DNA from: Spongiimicrobium salis
GTDB lineage: Bacteria; Bacteroidota; Bacteroidia; Flavobacteriales; Flavobacteriaceae
DNA: 64,000 bases
Direction of reading: 5' to 3'
NCBI RefSeq assembly: GCF_043678055.1
Contig: NZ_JBHEQA010000007.1
Span: forward strand, 124,001 to 188,000
Part shown: positions 1 through 8,759 of the stretch, piece by piece
Layout of the letters: every line of letters starts with the position of its first letter
Position numbering within the stretch: position 1 is the stretch's first letter
Position numbers and translations under genes: made by a program
The notes under the pieces: model-generated
Told to the model about the DNA's origin: nothing
The model's input: only the letters and a program-made list of their open reading frames with translations
The model's database searches: none

Positions 1-648
1 TAGTTTTTTTGAAATATCATTTATGGTAAAACCCCTAGATGAAAGGCGTAGAATTTCCTTCTCCCTCTTACTCAACTCAACGATTTCGGAAGAGGACCAG
101 CAATCATCCTTTAAATTGTATTTGAACATTTTATTATCTCCATCCTTAACGACCACAATATTTCCAGAATCACTGGCAGTGGATAAAGAAACAATACAGA
201 TTGCTTTCCATATTTTTCCATCTGCCGTTAAGAATAAAGGTGTCAATTTCTGATTCAACAAGATAATATTATCTTCTTGGTTCCTCAGGTGAAAATCATA
301 GGAAATCGAGTAGTTTATCCTATCTTTTAAAGGTACTTGGTCATAAAAATCAAAACCGATTTGGTTAATTTTTAAAAGGAGGTCCAAATCTCCCGGGATC
401 ACATATTTAAAATAAAACTCATATCCCATTTCCTTTACTTCGTCTGCCGTGTGCCCACACAGGAACAGGGGGTTTTTGGAAACAAATTCAAAACCTTTTT
501 TTTGATAATCGATAATGTAAATGCTTTTATTCGTAGTTCGGGAAAAAGCTCGTATAGGAGCCAGATAATCTGTCAATTGGGCTTGCTCTGCATCAGAAAT
601 GTTTTTTATGGTATTCTGAAATGAAAAAAAGTCATTAATATTTGCCAA
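1..648 (-). CDS. PAS-like / LuxR-family regulator, 3'-truncated by window edge
   Basis: The open frame enters from the left edge and gives 216 residues. The last about 30 residues read as the beginning of a LuxR/GerE helix-turn-helix (LSKREKEILRLSSRG, then INDISKKL), so only the recognition part is missing. The first 180 residues resemble the PAS-like sensor half common in flavobacterial LuxR proteins (NKSIYIIDYQKKGFEFVSKNP is the typical opening). No ATG exists near the N-terminus. TTG at 646-648 is the only plausible start before an in-frame TAA, giving LANINDFF as the first residues. Function is inferred as a DNA-binding transcription factor with an unknown ligand. Confidence 0.8.
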   Translation of the reverse strand, partial: MANINDFFSFQNTIKNISDAEQAQLTDYLAPIRAFSRTTNKSIYIIDYQKKGFEFVSKNPLFLCGHTADEVKEMGYEFYFKYVIPGDLDLLLKINQIGFDFYDQVPLKDRINYSISYDFHLRNQEDNIILLNQKLTPLFLTADGKIWKAICIVSLSTASDSGNIVVVKDGDNKMFKYNLKDDCWSSSEIVELSKREKEILRLSSRGFTINDISKKL

Positions 649-740
649 GGATAATGATTTTGAGATTTAGAAAGGATTTCGCTTTCATCATAATCTAAAT
701 GTAAGGATTTTGTTTTTTAATCTCAACTTCATATCATGCA

Positions 741-775
741 TTGGTCACATTCCACGCATTCTTGGTGTTGACCAA
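741..775. terminator. Hairpin downstream of the GIDE-like gene
   Basis: A 7-bp perfect inverted repeat (TTGGTCA / TGACCAA) encloses a 21-nt loop, between the 3' end of the minus-strand gene ending at 809 and the 5' end of the LuxR gene. There is no clear T-run, so termination is only a guess. Confidence 0.25.
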
Positions 776-808
776 GATTTTATCGGGCAAATTGAAGGTA
801 AAGTTACG

Positions 809-1507
809 TCAATGCCTACGCCTACGGGTAGTGTCGGGATCATCGCTTAAATACATAGGCTTGCCTTCATTGGATGTCAATGCCAACACTTTGCCATATT
901 TTTTGGGGAGGCCCAAGGTACTGGCTTCCTGCCATTGCCCTTTTCCTATAACGGCTATTTTTTCACCTTGTTCCAATATTCCCTCTTTATAGCGCAAGGT
1001 TTTATTAAAATTGAATAGACCTTCACTTTCATGTCCTTTACTGTTTAAATATTTTTCCAGATGATCGGTAGCGTCGTTTAGAAAGCCTGAGGAATATTCT
1101 TTGTCACGAACAATATAGCTGTTTATATGAGTGTCATTGATAAAAGCGTAGCTACCCCCTTCTTTGATCAAATATGTACTATTTCCTTCCTCTTCGATTA
1201 TCTTTTTCCAATGTGAACTTTTCCCGGAAGAAACCTTTCGTTCCACGAGCACATAAAAACTGGCGCATTTTCGCATGGAAAGAGGGGCCTCAAGGGGTGT
1301 TTCAATAATTTCTACTGTACCCACAATTTTAGCAATATCCCCATCCCTAAAACTGGCAATCCTTTTTTGGTCAGTTTTCTTTAATTTGCGCTTTATTCTA
1401 GCTTTTTTAGTATAATAAGAACTTACAATTGCTACAATCAATATCCCTCCAAGTATCAAAAGAGGAGTCAAGCCAATTTTTGCGAGCATAGCATTATAGT
1501 GTTCCAT
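809..1507 (-). CDS. Membrane-anchored GIDE/MULAN-like domain protein
   Basis: 232 residues with one N-terminal membrane segment (about residues 10-31), then a basic patch and a soluble domain. The stretch around residues 55-90 (DIAKIVGTVEII followed by PLEAPLSMRKCASFYVLVER) has the signature of bacterial proteins related to the GIDE/BAM domain of mitochondrial E3 ligase MULAN: 'v.G.ve....l.aPlsgr.C..y.v.ve'. No RING finger is present, so it is not expected to ligate ubiquitin; the bacterial role is unknown. It ends oddly in a run of arginines. The start lies only 6 nt below the stop of the upstream DinB gene, so the two are probably cotranscribed. Confidence 0.55.
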   Translation of the reverse strand: MEHYNAMLAKIGLTPLLILGGILIVAIVSSYYTKKARIKRKLKKTDQKRIASFRDGDIAKIVGTVEIIETPLEAPLSMRKCASFYVLVERKVSSGKSSHWKKIIEEEGNSTYLIKEGGSYAFINDTHINSYIVRDKEYSSGFLNDATDHLEKYLNSKGHESEGLFNFNKTLRYKEGILEQGEKIAVIGKGQWQEASTLGLPKKYGKVLALTSNEGKPMYLSDDPDTTRRRRH

Positions 1508-1513
1508 AGGTGT

Positions 1514-2005
1514 CTAAAGGTATTTTTCTTTGATGATATGGATATGATGCTTTTCATGCCCGATAATAGATTTTAAAAAATCTTCGAGGGTAATTTCATA
1601 CTGTTGTGCCATCCCTTGTATCTTTAGCTGTTCTTCAGACAGTCCTTGGATAAAACTAAGGGACGCCTTTCGTACCGCCCTAAAGTCGGTAATTAGGGCT
1701 TCAAGCGTCATTACTTCAAAGCGACTATTGGCCACCAAACGATTTTGATCATAACCCCACAGGGCTACAGCTTCTTTTCTGCTCAGTAAAAACGCTCGGG
1801 ACATCTTTATTCTTTCGTGATCGGTAATATGTCCAACAATTTGTTGTATACTCCATTTTTCAGGGGCATAGCGATAGCTTGCTTTTTCTTTAGGGATGCT
1901 ATCCAAAAAGGTAAACGTATCAAAAGCGGAAAAGAGAGATAAGTAAGAAGCGTCTTTTACGAGTTCAAAATAGTAAGGGAATCCAGCATCTGGCGTATAG
2001 TTCAT
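1514..2005 (-). CDS. DinB-family (DinB_2) metal-binding protein
   Basis: 163 residues, the usual length for a DinB/YfiT four-helix bundle. Metal-ligand candidates are in place: GHITDHERI with H59/H63 in helix 2, and a C-terminal GHEKHHIHII cluster (H150-H156). The W-S-I-Q-Q-I-V-G-H pattern is typical of the DinB_2 subgroup. Members are putative divalent-metal enzymes, often thiol transferases, with mostly unknown substrates. It is probably the first gene of a pair with the membrane protein directly downstream. The window holds two further intact DinB genes and one remnant, so this family has expanded locally. Confidence 0.85.
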   Translation of the reverse strand: MNYTPDAGFPYYFELVKDASYLSLFSAFDTFTFLDSIPKEKASYRYAPEKWSIQQIVGHITDHERIKMSRAFLLSRKEAVALWGYDQNRLVANSRFEVMTLEALITDFRAVRKASLSFIQGLSEEQLKIQGMAQQYEITLEDFLKSIIGHEKHHIHIIKEKYL

Positions 2006-2079
2006 ATTTTAAAACTACGTAAAATATACGGTCTGTTCAAAAGAGATCTGCCCTAAAAGTATGCTTCAATGCGTTTAGG

Positions 2080-2550
2080 TCAATCCCATACCTGCGGTCT
2101 CTCAAGGCCTGCTGCCCGTAAGTAAGTTAGTAGCTGTCCGGTATGAACGGCTTCATGATATGCGATCCTATTGAGATAATCTCCCAGGAGTTTGCTTTGC
2201 CCAACCTCCGTACGTTCAATACGGACATTTTCCAGATCGGATACTGCCAATCCTTTGATCATGTCCAAGAAAAGACTTCGATATTTTTCTGAAAACTCCA
2301 ATTCGTTTTTTAAATCGGAATAGGGCATGTTGTGCCATGGGGACTGATAGTCACCAAGGTTTCCGCGGTTCTGGATAATTTTATGGAAGAGATGTTCGCA
2401 TTCCAAGACATGACGAATCATTTCAATGATGGAAAAGGCGCTTTGGTCCAGTTTCCAATCTAGATATTCCTCCGGAATACCTTTCCATAATTTAATGCTC
2501 CTTCTTCGAATTTCCGAAAAGTTGATCAAGATAATTTCCAATGCTGTCAT
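2080..2550 (-). CDS. DinB-family protein
   Basis: 156 residues from the ATG at 2550. The frame stays open to 2604, but that extension would run into the control region of the divergent ArsR gene, so the internal Met (MTALEIILINF) is preferred. DinB signatures: EMIRHVLECEHLFHK near residue 50 and RIAYHEAVHTGQLLTYLR near the C-terminus supply the His ligands of the four-helix metal site. The gene is divergent from an ArsR-type regulator across only 67 bp, the classic layout of a regulator and its target. Confidence 0.85.
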   Translation of the reverse strand: MTALEIILINFSEIRRRSIKLWKGIPEEYLDWKLDQSAFSIIEMIRHVLECEHLFHKIIQNRGNLGDYQSPWHNMPYSDLKNELEFSEKYRSLFLDMIKGLAVSDLENVRIERTEVGQSKLLGDYLNRIAYHEAVHTGQLLTYLRAAGLERPQVWD

Positions 2551-2617
2551 TTCTAATTTTTTAGTTGTGACAAAGTAAATGAGATGCTTACTTTTATAGT
2601 TCATTTGAAAATGAATA

Positions 2618-3304
2618 ATGGAAGAGAAAAACTTTGTTTTCGTAACATCCTTATTATGCGAGCCTTCCAGAGCAAAGATCGTATGGAATTTATTGGATGG
2701 GAGGGCCTATACAGCCAGTGAGTTGGCCTTGGTTTCCGATTTGTCCCCCAGTGCAGTGAGCAACCATTTGTCCAAACTATTGCAGGGAGGGATTCTTCGG
2801 GTAGATACGCAAGGAAGGCATCGCTACTACTCTTTCGCCAATACAAATATTGCCTATGCCGTTGAGGCGTTGGCAAATTTGGCCAATGGAGAATTAACGG
2901 CTAAAACTAATGGTGTGTCCCCTAAAAAAAGAATTCAATATTGTAGGAGTTGTTATGATCATCTCGCTGGTTTTATAGGGGTGACCATCACAGAAGCTTT
3001 AGAGAAACGGCAGTATCTTTTAAAATCTGGAAAGGAATATCGGGTTACGAAAGAAGGGTGGCAATGGTTCTCCCAATTTGGAATTGATCAAGAAGAAATG
3101 ATAAAACATCGTAGGCCTTTAACGCGGCAATGCCTTGATTGGTCCGAACGCAAGCCACACTTAGCAGGGTATTTGGGGGCCATTTTTTTTAAAAAAATGC
3201 TGGAAAATTGTTGGTTCAAAAAAGTTGAATTTTCAAGGGAGCTTGTCATCACCTCAAAGGGGAGGACATCGCTATATGATTTTTTAGGGATTGTTTTAGA
3301 GTAG
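2618..3304 (+). CDS. ArsR-family winged-helix transcriptional regulator
   Basis: 228 residues. The N-terminal about 90 form an ArsR winged helix: EPSRAKIVWNLLDGRAYTAS, then ELALVSDLSPSAVSNHLSKL (recognition helix) and a wing ending HRYYSFAN. No ArsR/SmtB metal-site ELCVCD motif is seen. The C-terminal about 130 residues match the longer ArsR proteins with a conserved CRSCYDHLAG segment (Cys near residue 109 and 112), possibly a redox or metal switch. It is transcribed away from the DinB gene at 2080-2550 and so probably controls it and itself. ATG is preceded by a purine-rich stretch (GAATAATGGAAG). Confidence 0.85.
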   Translation: MEEKNFVFVTSLLCEPSRAKIVWNLLDGRAYTASELALVSDLSPSAVSNHLSKLLQGGILRVDTQGRHRYYSFANTNIAYAVEALANLANGELTAKTNGVSPKKRIQYCRSCYDHLAGFIGVTITEALEKRQYLLKSGKEYRVTKEGWQWFSQFGIDQEEMIKHRRPLTRQCLDWSERKPHLAGYLGAIFFKKMLENCWFKKVEFSRELVITSKGRTSLYDFLGIVLE

Positions 3305-3326
3305 TCCAACGCATCCCATGTCGTAC

Positions 3327-3347
3327 CTTTTTTTGATACAAAAAAAG
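3327..3347. terminator. AT-rich hairpin between convergent genes
   Basis: CTTTTTTTG and CAAAAAAAG pair perfectly over 9 bp around a 3-nt loop, placed between the 3' ends of the convergent ArsR gene and DUF6090 gene. A bidirectional terminator is plausible, although the stem is almost all A-T. Confidence 0.4.
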
Positions 3348-3368
3348 ATGACAGCCGCCTTATTATTT

Positions 3369-4052
3369 TTATTGGAGTTGTTGGATTTCTGTTTCCAGTT
3401 CCTGCACTAAGGATTCCCCAATATCACGCAACTTTACATATAGTTCCAACATATAACTATCGGTGCGCAAGGCCCAAAGAATGGTTTGTTTAAATTCTAA
3501 ATCATGTATCAATTGATCGTAATCCAAAGGTTCTAAGGCATACCCTTTCAAATTAAATTTTTGAATGATCAGCGGTTTCATATTATTGATATAGTGCTCA
3601 TAATGCTGCCTCTCATTGGTTTGGATTTTTTCATACTCAAAATCATAGTAGAGCGATATTTTTAATCGAATACTATCGTTGGTTATGGTTTCCAACCCCC
3701 TGGATTTTAAAGTTTCATAAGGACCGATATTTGACAAAAATGTGGTGACGCCCTGCATATAGGGGAGATGGTACTTTAGGGTATCGCTTAAAGGAAGCTC
3801 TCCATCGATATGTTCCAGTATGAGTTCGTAGAGGTATACCCTTTTGCCAAATCCAGAAATATTCTCATTGATATCCACTAGATCTTGGCGAATGGCATTT
3901 TTTATTTCTTGGATGGACTTTAATTCTGTTTTGTTGGATTTCTGTGTCTCGTTCCAATTGTTAAACCAAATGGCCATGGTGATTCCTAAAAATATTAAGA
4001 GCAATTCCCCTATGGCATATTTCCAGTTAATTTCTTTGAGCGCTTTTTTCAA
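3369..4052 (-). CDS. DUF6090-family membrane protein
   Basis: 227 residues. The N-terminus (KEINWKYAIGELLLIFLGITMAI then WFNNWNE) is the hallmark of Bacteroidetes DUF6090: one transmembrane helix (about residues 12-30) followed by a soluble alpha-helical domain ending in a coiled-coil-like tail. The role is unknown. The first codon is TTG at 4052; no ATG lies upstream in frame, and the family normally starts right here (MKKxLKE), so TTG initiation is likely. It appears to be a single gene. Confidence 0.75.
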   Translation of the reverse strand: MKKALKEINWKYAIGELLLIFLGITMAIWFNNWNETQKSNKTELKSIQEIKNAIRQDLVDINENISGFGKRVYLYELILEHIDGELPLSDTLKYHLPYMQGVTTFLSNIGPYETLKSRGLETITNDSIRLKISLYYDFEYEKIQTNERQHYEHYINNMKPLIIQKFNLKGYALEPLDYDQLIHDLEFKQTILWALRTDSYMLELYVKLRDIGESLVQELETEIQQLQ

Positions 4053-4184
4053 AATTTGAATTCAGTTTAATTATTCTCTTGGATTTTAGGGCATCTTTTT
4101 GGAACCGTAACATTGTCCATACCCAAATCATGCCTATACCGGATTAAAAGTAGGGAATATTCCTTTAGGTCAAAGCATTGAAAT

Positions 4185-4544
4185 TTATGTAGTGCTCTTT
4201 TTAGGGGAATGTATTAAAATTAGAACAGAAGGTAGCACCAAGGCCCAAAAACCAGATAAAGGTAGCGCAGTGGCTCCTAGAATAGTTGAAGCCAATAACC
4301 ACCAACCCAAGCTTCGGGGAACTTGAAGCCCTTCTTTTTCCAGATATCCAATGGCGAATCCGAACATCAAAAATACCAATCCGGTAAACGTAAACCAAAG
4401 TGCTCGGCCTCTGGTATCGCCCTCTGCAGTATTCAGCCAACCTTCGGATAACATCCCACCAAAGACAGAGGAAAATTTAACAAGGCCTAGGAGGAGGTGT
4501 AGTACACCAATTATCAGGATGATGATACCTATTTTGTTTTTCAT
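4185..4544 (-). CDS. DUF6463-family small membrane protein
   Basis: 119 residues from ATG 4544, with four predicted membrane helices: residues about 4-21, 47-65, 76-92 and 97-113. The sequence MKNKIGIIILIIGVLHLLLG and the following W-F-T-F-T-G segment match DUF6463 of Bacteroidetes. The start codon overlaps the stop of the upstream hotdog-fold gene as ATGA (4541-4544), which indicates translational coupling and fixes this start over the longer frame opening at 4610. Function is unknown. Confidence 0.75.
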   Translation of the reverse strand: MKNKIGIIILIIGVLHLLLGLVKFSSVFGGMLSEGWLNTAEGDTRGRALWFTFTGLVFLMFGFAIGYLEKEGLQVPRSLGWWLLASTILGATALPLSGFWALVLPSVLILIHSPKKSTT

Positions 4545-5059
4545 TTTTTGTTTCTTTTGGCTTTGTAATATGATTTTTTGGCGATATATAGGGTTTTCTG
4601 GACCTCGCAATAGATCGTGGATTTGTTTTTGTTGGTGAGTACTGTGGTCTTTACAATTTCAATTTCATTCTCTTGCTGCACACGCTCCTGGATTTCCTTA
4701 ATTTCCTCAACCGTATATAAAAAATCGGCATAAAGATGTTCTTTTGCCGGTCGTTTAAATCGGATGGTGGCCGATTTGTCCCAAACCACATATTCTTCTC
4801 CAATAATATTGATCAGTTGAACCATTGGAATGGGATCTACAGCAGAGAACATACTACCTCCAAAGATAGAATTGACGTAATTCTTATTTTTCCAACTGAT
4901 CGGGATTTTTACGCTTACCTCAAATAAATTTTCGGAAGCAGAGATCACTCTACCCGTACTTCTTCGGTACATAGGCGAAAAATTAAACCCATACTTAAAA
5001 AATTTGTGTTTGGGAATGTATTTTGTGCCGATGGCCGTAATTTTCTGATAGAAAGACAT
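4541..5059 (-). CDS. DUF4442 hotdog-fold thioesterase-like protein
   Basis: 172 residues. It resembles DUF4442 proteins (YiiD C-terminal/PaaI-like hotdog fold): FNFSPMYRRSTGRVISASEN opening, NYVNSIFGGSMFSAVDPIP in the central helix, and a beta-sheet rich second half. These are presumed acyl-thioester binders or hydrolases of unknown substrate. ATG 5059 fits family alignment better than ATG 5083. The gene is coupled by an ATGA overlap to the DUF6463 membrane protein. A TetR gene ends 76 bp upstream and could be in the same transcript. Confidence 0.7.
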   Translation of the reverse strand: MSFYQKITAIGTKYIPKHKFFKYGFNFSPMYRRSTGRVISASENLFEVSVKIPISWKNKNYVNSIFGGSMFSAVDPIPMVQLINIIGEEYVVWDKSATIRFKRPAKEHLYADFLYTVEEIKEIQERVQQENEIEIVKTTVLTNKNKSTIYCEVQKTLYIAKKSYYKAKRNKK

Positions 5060-5135
5060 CTTCGTAGTTTTAGTATGGAACACCGCTGTTTTTCGAAAGT
5101 ATGAAATGTAGGAACTATATTTTAGACGCTACCGT

Positions 5136-5681
5136 CTAATGGGGCGCTTTGTTTTTGAAGGCCTGGACCATTTCCCTTAATTGCAGGAAGTAGGTATTTA
5201 ACCAATCCCGATCTAACTGTGCTTCGGTTATCTGCAAAAAGAAGTTGTCTACACTCAGTTTTAATACAAGACGGGCCAAATAAGAGTTGTTTTTCAATTC
5301 CAACATGTTTTTCCATACCTCCATGATTGCAGTGCCGGCCACCGCATTGGTCTTGTGCAAATAATGTTCAAATTCAGGTTTTTGTCTGTGGATTCTGAGT
5401 TGCCTGTTAAATAAAAGATGGGTTTTGTTATCTAGGAGTATTGCCGTTAAATCTTCCAATGTGATCGCCTTTTCCAAGGCATTGGCCATGGCACAAATCT
5501 GCGTTAAATGATACTGTAGCAATTCTTCTTGAAGAATCTCTATGGTTGCAAAAAAATGATAGAAAGAAGATTTATTTTTTCCTATCGTCTTTGCCAATCG
5601 TTCTACACGCATCTCGCCTGGGCCTTGAGAGGCGAAAAAATGATACCCTTCCTCAATCCAAATTTTTCCGTTATCGGTCAT
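5136..5681 (-). CDS. TetR/AcrR-family transcriptional regulator
   Basis: 181 residues. The N-terminal about 50 residues form the TetR helix-turn-helix: WIEEGYHFFASQGPGEMRVE, RLAKTIGKNKSSFYHFF. The remainder is a helical ligand-binding domain with no recognisable subfamily. Same strand and just upstream of the DUF4442-DUF6463 pair, which it may regulate; a membrane/acyl-lipid stress role would fit but is inference. Confidence 0.85.
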   Translation of the reverse strand: MTDNGKIWIEEGYHFFASQGPGEMRVERLAKTIGKNKSSFYHFFATIEILQEELLQYHLTQICAMANALEKAITLEDLTAILLDNKTHLLFNRQLRIHRQKPEFEHYLHKTNAVAGTAIMEVWKNMLELKNNSYLARLVLKLSVDNFFLQITEAQLDRDWLNTYFLQLREMVQAFKNKAPH

Positions 5682-5742
5682 TCAAGTTTTTTATAACAGT
5701 TCCCTTTAATCAATTTTAGTCTCCAATGCGCTGCTTTTGTAT

Positions 5743-6198
5743 TTAAACAAAATTGTTTTCTTCCTTACCGGAAATGAGTTGCTGATAGAGTTCATGTGCA
5801 CTTCGCTCTACCCAACATTTCGCAAGTCGATTATCCCGAATGGTCCAAATGGCTATACCGGTAAAAGAAATCAATTGCTGATCCGCTTGAAGGCCAAAAA
5901 GCCCATTGTTTTTCCCGGAACAGTTCCACCTGGAAACCACTTTATCTCCGTTTTCATTGAAAAAAAGATCAATATTCTCTGTTTTTGCATCCAGCAACTG
6001 TTTTTGAAATTCGCTGATCCAATTTTTAAATACAGATCTTCCTATAAGTGTCTTTCCGGCAGTAGTAATGGAATAGTCCTCGGTCATTAACTCATCTATG
6101 GCGTCCAGTTCATGTGGGCTATGCCAGACACGTTCAAAGAATTCCAATACCAATTTTTCCGGAATGGGCCTTGTGACAGGTTTAGCGTGTTGTTCCAT
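5743..6198 (-). CDS. SnoaL-like ester cyclase / NTF2-fold protein
   Basis: 151 residues of the SnoaL type: LEFFERVWHSPHELDAIDEL, MTEDYSITTAGKTLIG, and a WNCSGKNNGLFGLQ then ISFTGIAIW segment, the usual pattern of polyketide-cyclase-like and ester-cyclase proteins. Single-domain soluble enzyme or ligand-binding protein; substrate unknown. It lies between a TetR gene and another NTF2-fold gene on the same strand with 50-60 bp gaps, so a short operon is possible. Confidence 0.75.
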   Translation of the reverse strand: MEQHAKPVTRPIPEKLVLEFFERVWHSPHELDAIDELMTEDYSITTAGKTLIGRSVFKNWISEFQKQLLDAKTENIDLFFNENGDKVVSRWNCSGKNNGLFGLQADQQLISFTGIAIWTIRDNRLAKCWVERSAHELYQQLISGKEENNFV

Positions 6199-6251
6199 AA
6201 CGTATTTATGCTGCGGTTTTTAGAATATAGGAGTCTGTGGCTCCCTTATAT

Positions 6252-6644
6252 TTAACTGTTGTCCGTGATCTTTTTAATTTTTCCAAGGTCAAATTCAAAT
6301 TCTGATACCCCTTTTAGTTCCAGTAGATCTCCGGCTTTCATGCCATTGGGAAGGTCAATGGCCAAAACGGCTTGATAATCGATTTCAATGCTCACATGAG
6401 ACTCCTTAAAACGCCAAGATAGTATACGTTGTTTGCGTTGGGTGAAATAGTGTTTGGAGGCCTCTGCTTGTTCCTTAAACTCCTGGATTCCCTTGGTTCG
6501 CAGATCTACTTTTCCATTGGTGGTATTCTCAAAAATTACCTCTGAATCTAGATTTTTCAACATCCCTTCTACGTCAAATGCATTGTATGAGGTAATATAG
6601 TGTTCAATGATTTGCTGTTGTTCTTCTTTCATAAGGCTTTCCAT
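6252..6644 (-). CDS. NTF2-like / SnoaL-fold protein
   Basis: About 130 residues. EHYITSYNAFDVEGMLKNLD and GKVDLRTKGIQEFKEQA are typical of nuclear transport factor 2-like proteins. The frame opens at a TTG (6677), but ATG 6644 (MESLMKEE) or ATG 6632 places the start where the family normally begins. No catalytic residues can be assigned. Follows the ester-cyclase-like gene region with the same orientation; function unknown. Confidence 0.7.
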   Translation of the reverse strand: MESLMKEEQQQIIEHYITSYNAFDVEGMLKNLDSEVIFENTTNGKVDLRTKGIQEFKEQAEASKHYFTQRKQRILSWRFKESHVSIEIDYQAVLAIDLPNGMKAGDLLELKGVSEFEFDLGKIKKITDNS

Positions 6645-6769
6645 CTGTTCGTACTTCTTAACTTCTAAAATACGCAATCTCGGAAAGATATTCGTCTGTT
6701 TCGATCTTTATATAGCGCTCTTCTTACCCGGGGTATACAAACAATGAAAGGAGCACTTTGGATTTGAAA

Positions 6770-7516
6770 TTAACTTTTGAGGTACCAATCCCTGGCATTG
6801 GTATAAAAGATGCGTTCTTGCTCAATCGCATTGAAATTCTCTTGGATACGTTGGATATCCTCAATCCTAAAGGGAGTTTTCGCCCTTGTAGAAGGCAAGT
6901 CGGTTCCAAACATTAATGCATGGGGATTGATATCATAAATTTTCCGCATAACGGGTATGGGGTCAAATTCAATTCTTCCAAATCCCGTTGCTTTGATTTT
7001 AATCCCTTTTTCGGCCCAACGATAGAGATTTAAAAGGCCTTTTTTTGAAAGGCCTAAGTGATCAATTGAAAACTTTGGGATTTTGACCAAAATAGCCTGC
7101 AAGTCCTCAATGGCTGTACTATCCATGTAGAGTTCTGTATGCCAGTTATAGTCATGAAATAATCTATTGGACAGCTCAACCATATTTTGAATGCGCTCAG
7201 AACCTCCACGTTTGAGATTAAACCGTACAGCCGCGATATTGGCCTTGTTCAATCTGTCCAATTCCTTTGGCGGCATTTCCAAAGAAATATTGGCCACGCC
7301 ATAGTAATTCTTGCCAAGTTTGTCCAAAGCAGCGATTAAGTATTCTTGGTCAAATTTTTGAAATGAACCGGAAACAACAGCGCCTCCTACAATCTTAAGC
7401 CCTTTTGTGGCTTCTAGGTAGTTTGGAATAGTGAACTTGGGGGGTAGGTATCCATTATTTTCAAATAGGGGATAGGTGGGATCTATAATGTGGAAATGTG
7501 AATCGAATAGTTTCAT
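6770..7516 (-). CDS. Amidohydrolase-family (amidohydrolase_2) TIM-barrel hydrolase
   Basis: 248 residues. FDSHFHIIDPTYPLF supplies the H-x-H metal motif of the amidohydrolase_2 family near the N-terminus; the barrel continues through MYMDS-like strands to SIDHLGLSKKG (His about 153) and ends with the MFGTDLPSTRAKTPF segment, whose GTD aspartate is the family's catalytic base. These enzymes include lactone hydrolases and decarboxylases such as ACMSD; which one is not decidable. Immediate neighbours are unrelated, so it is likely a stand-alone gene or weakly linked to the DinB gene 40 bp upstream. Confidence 0.8.
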   Translation of the reverse strand: MKLFDSHFHIIDPTYPLFENNGYLPPKFTIPNYLEATKGLKIVGGAVVSGSFQKFDQEYLIAALDKLGKNYYGVANISLEMPPKELDRLNKANIAAVRFNLKRGGSERIQNMVELSNRLFHDYNWHTELYMDSTAIEDLQAILVKIPKFSIDHLGLSKKGLLNLYRWAEKGIKIKATGFGRIEFDPIPVMRKIYDINPHALMFGTDLPSTRAKTPFRIEDIQRIQENFNAIEQERIFYTNARDWYLKS

Positions 7517-7555
7517 TTTTCAAAGTAAAGCCTTTAGGTCTTAAGAAGGCTATCG

Positions 7556-8080
7556 TTATTTCTTTAGAATACTTAGATAATTTATCCAAGGGCCAACTTC
7601 CTCTGTATATTGTTTGGCCATAGTTCTTGAGATTTGTCCAATATGTCCTAAATCGTTTACGGTCCAGGTGGCAATGAGTTGCGCTAAGGTAACTAGGCCA
7701 AATTCTGGGTGAATTCCCGTTAGTGCCAAGTCACTTTCGGTAATTTTCAAGGATTTCAAGGCGTTCAGGTTTTGAAATCTCAGTTCCCGGAAGTGTTGAA
7801 GTAATTCTGAAATAGGTTTGCTTTGGTCTTCCTGAAATTGCGCAAATCGATCAAAAGGCTGGAAGGATTTACTCCCTTTCCCATTTAAAATGACCTTGAT
7901 CCGAACCATCCAATCTGTTTTTTCACCAAAAATGAGATGCCCCACAACATCATAAGGGCTCCACGTATCTTTCCCTTCATTTTGTTTGAGCCATTCATCA
8001 GATAGACCTAATAGGTAAGCTTCCAGAACAGCAGGTGTTCGCTCTAAAATTTTTATGGATTTGCCAAGTTCAAATTGCAT
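7556..8080 (-). CDS. DinB-family protein
   Basis: 174 residues of DinB_2 type: WLKQNEGKDTWSPYDVVGHL, IFGEKTDWMVR with the first His, and IATWTVNDLGHIGQISRTMA with the C-terminal His. This subgroup (GKDTWSPxDVVGHL...WTVHDLxHIxQI) is common in soil and marine Bacteroidetes. Probable metal-binding small enzyme with unknown substrate. Amidohydrolase gene follows 39 bp downstream. Confidence 0.85.
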   Translation of the reverse strand: MQFELGKSIKILERTPAVLEAYLLGLSDEWLKQNEGKDTWSPYDVVGHLIFGEKTDWMVRIKVILNGKGSKSFQPFDRFAQFQEDQSKPISELLQHFRELRFQNLNALKSLKITESDLALTGIHPEFGLVTLAQLIATWTVNDLGHIGQISRTMAKQYTEEVGPWINYLSILKK

Positions 8081-8156
8081 TTGTTCTAAAATTAATAGGG
8101 ATGGATATCAAGGCGTACTACGCAACGCTAAAATAGGATCTTAAAGAAATCCTTTC

Positions 8157-8546
8157 TTATGGGGTGGACTTGCCATTGTAATGTTCAATTTTTCTTTCCT
8201 CATGGATATCGCCAATATGATAATGGGCAACAATTTCTTGGATCAGATTGTTTTTTGCGTAATACCATTCACTGACATCCAAGCTGAAATCGGTTCCTTG
8301 TCTGGCGGTATAGCGAACGCAGGCCTTTTGGGGTTCATAAAGCGCATCGTGAATTTCAAAAACATAGCCTAAGAATTTATCTTTATTTGCCTCTACGATA
8401 TCTGTATAGGCCTTTTTGCCTTCGATAGTGCCAAAAGGACTCGTGTGTTTAAAATTTTCAGCGATGGGAAGGCCAAGAAAATCTCCTTGCTTCCATTTGT
8501 CAAACCAGGTCGACACCAATACTTTTATGCTCATTTCTTGTTTCAT
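8157..8546 (-). CDS. NTF2-like / SnoaL-fold protein
   Basis: 129 residues. STWFDKWKQGDFLGLPIAEN, FKHTSPFGTIEGKKAY and the C-terminal IQEIVAHYHIGDI match SnoaL-like NTF2 proteins. Soluble, without signal peptide; substrate unknown. It precedes the DinB gene by 76 bp on the same strand. Confidence 0.75.
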   Translation of the reverse strand: MKQEMSIKVLVSTWFDKWKQGDFLGLPIAENFKHTSPFGTIEGKKAYTDIVEANKDKFLGYVFEIHDALYEPQKACVRYTARQGTDFSLDVSEWYYAKNNLIQEIVAHYHIGDIHEERKIEHYNGKSTP

Positions 8547-8759
8547 AAGGTTCGTATGCTCTATAAGGGGTGCACTACAATCAGAGGAGCACTGAATGCC
8601 ATTCCTTCAATATGCCTAGATTTTAATTTTTAATCCGTTGTTGTCCCAATTTAATATGTTTTTTTGAGATAGCCTGTTTTGATTAAGGTCTTTTTAAGGC
8701 GTTTTGCGGTTTCTGTAAAGGAAGAAATTCAGCATTTTTAAGATATCCTAGCATTGTTG

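Noticed and set aside
2601..2876. 91-codon minus-strand frame over the ArsR gene
   Set aside because: Shadow of the well-supported ArsR coding sequence.
8640..8759. Possible gene tail (ETAKRLKKTLIKTGYLKKTY) on the minus strand after the hydrolase
   Set aside because: Short, stops close upstream, no family match I can defend; chance coding is as likely.
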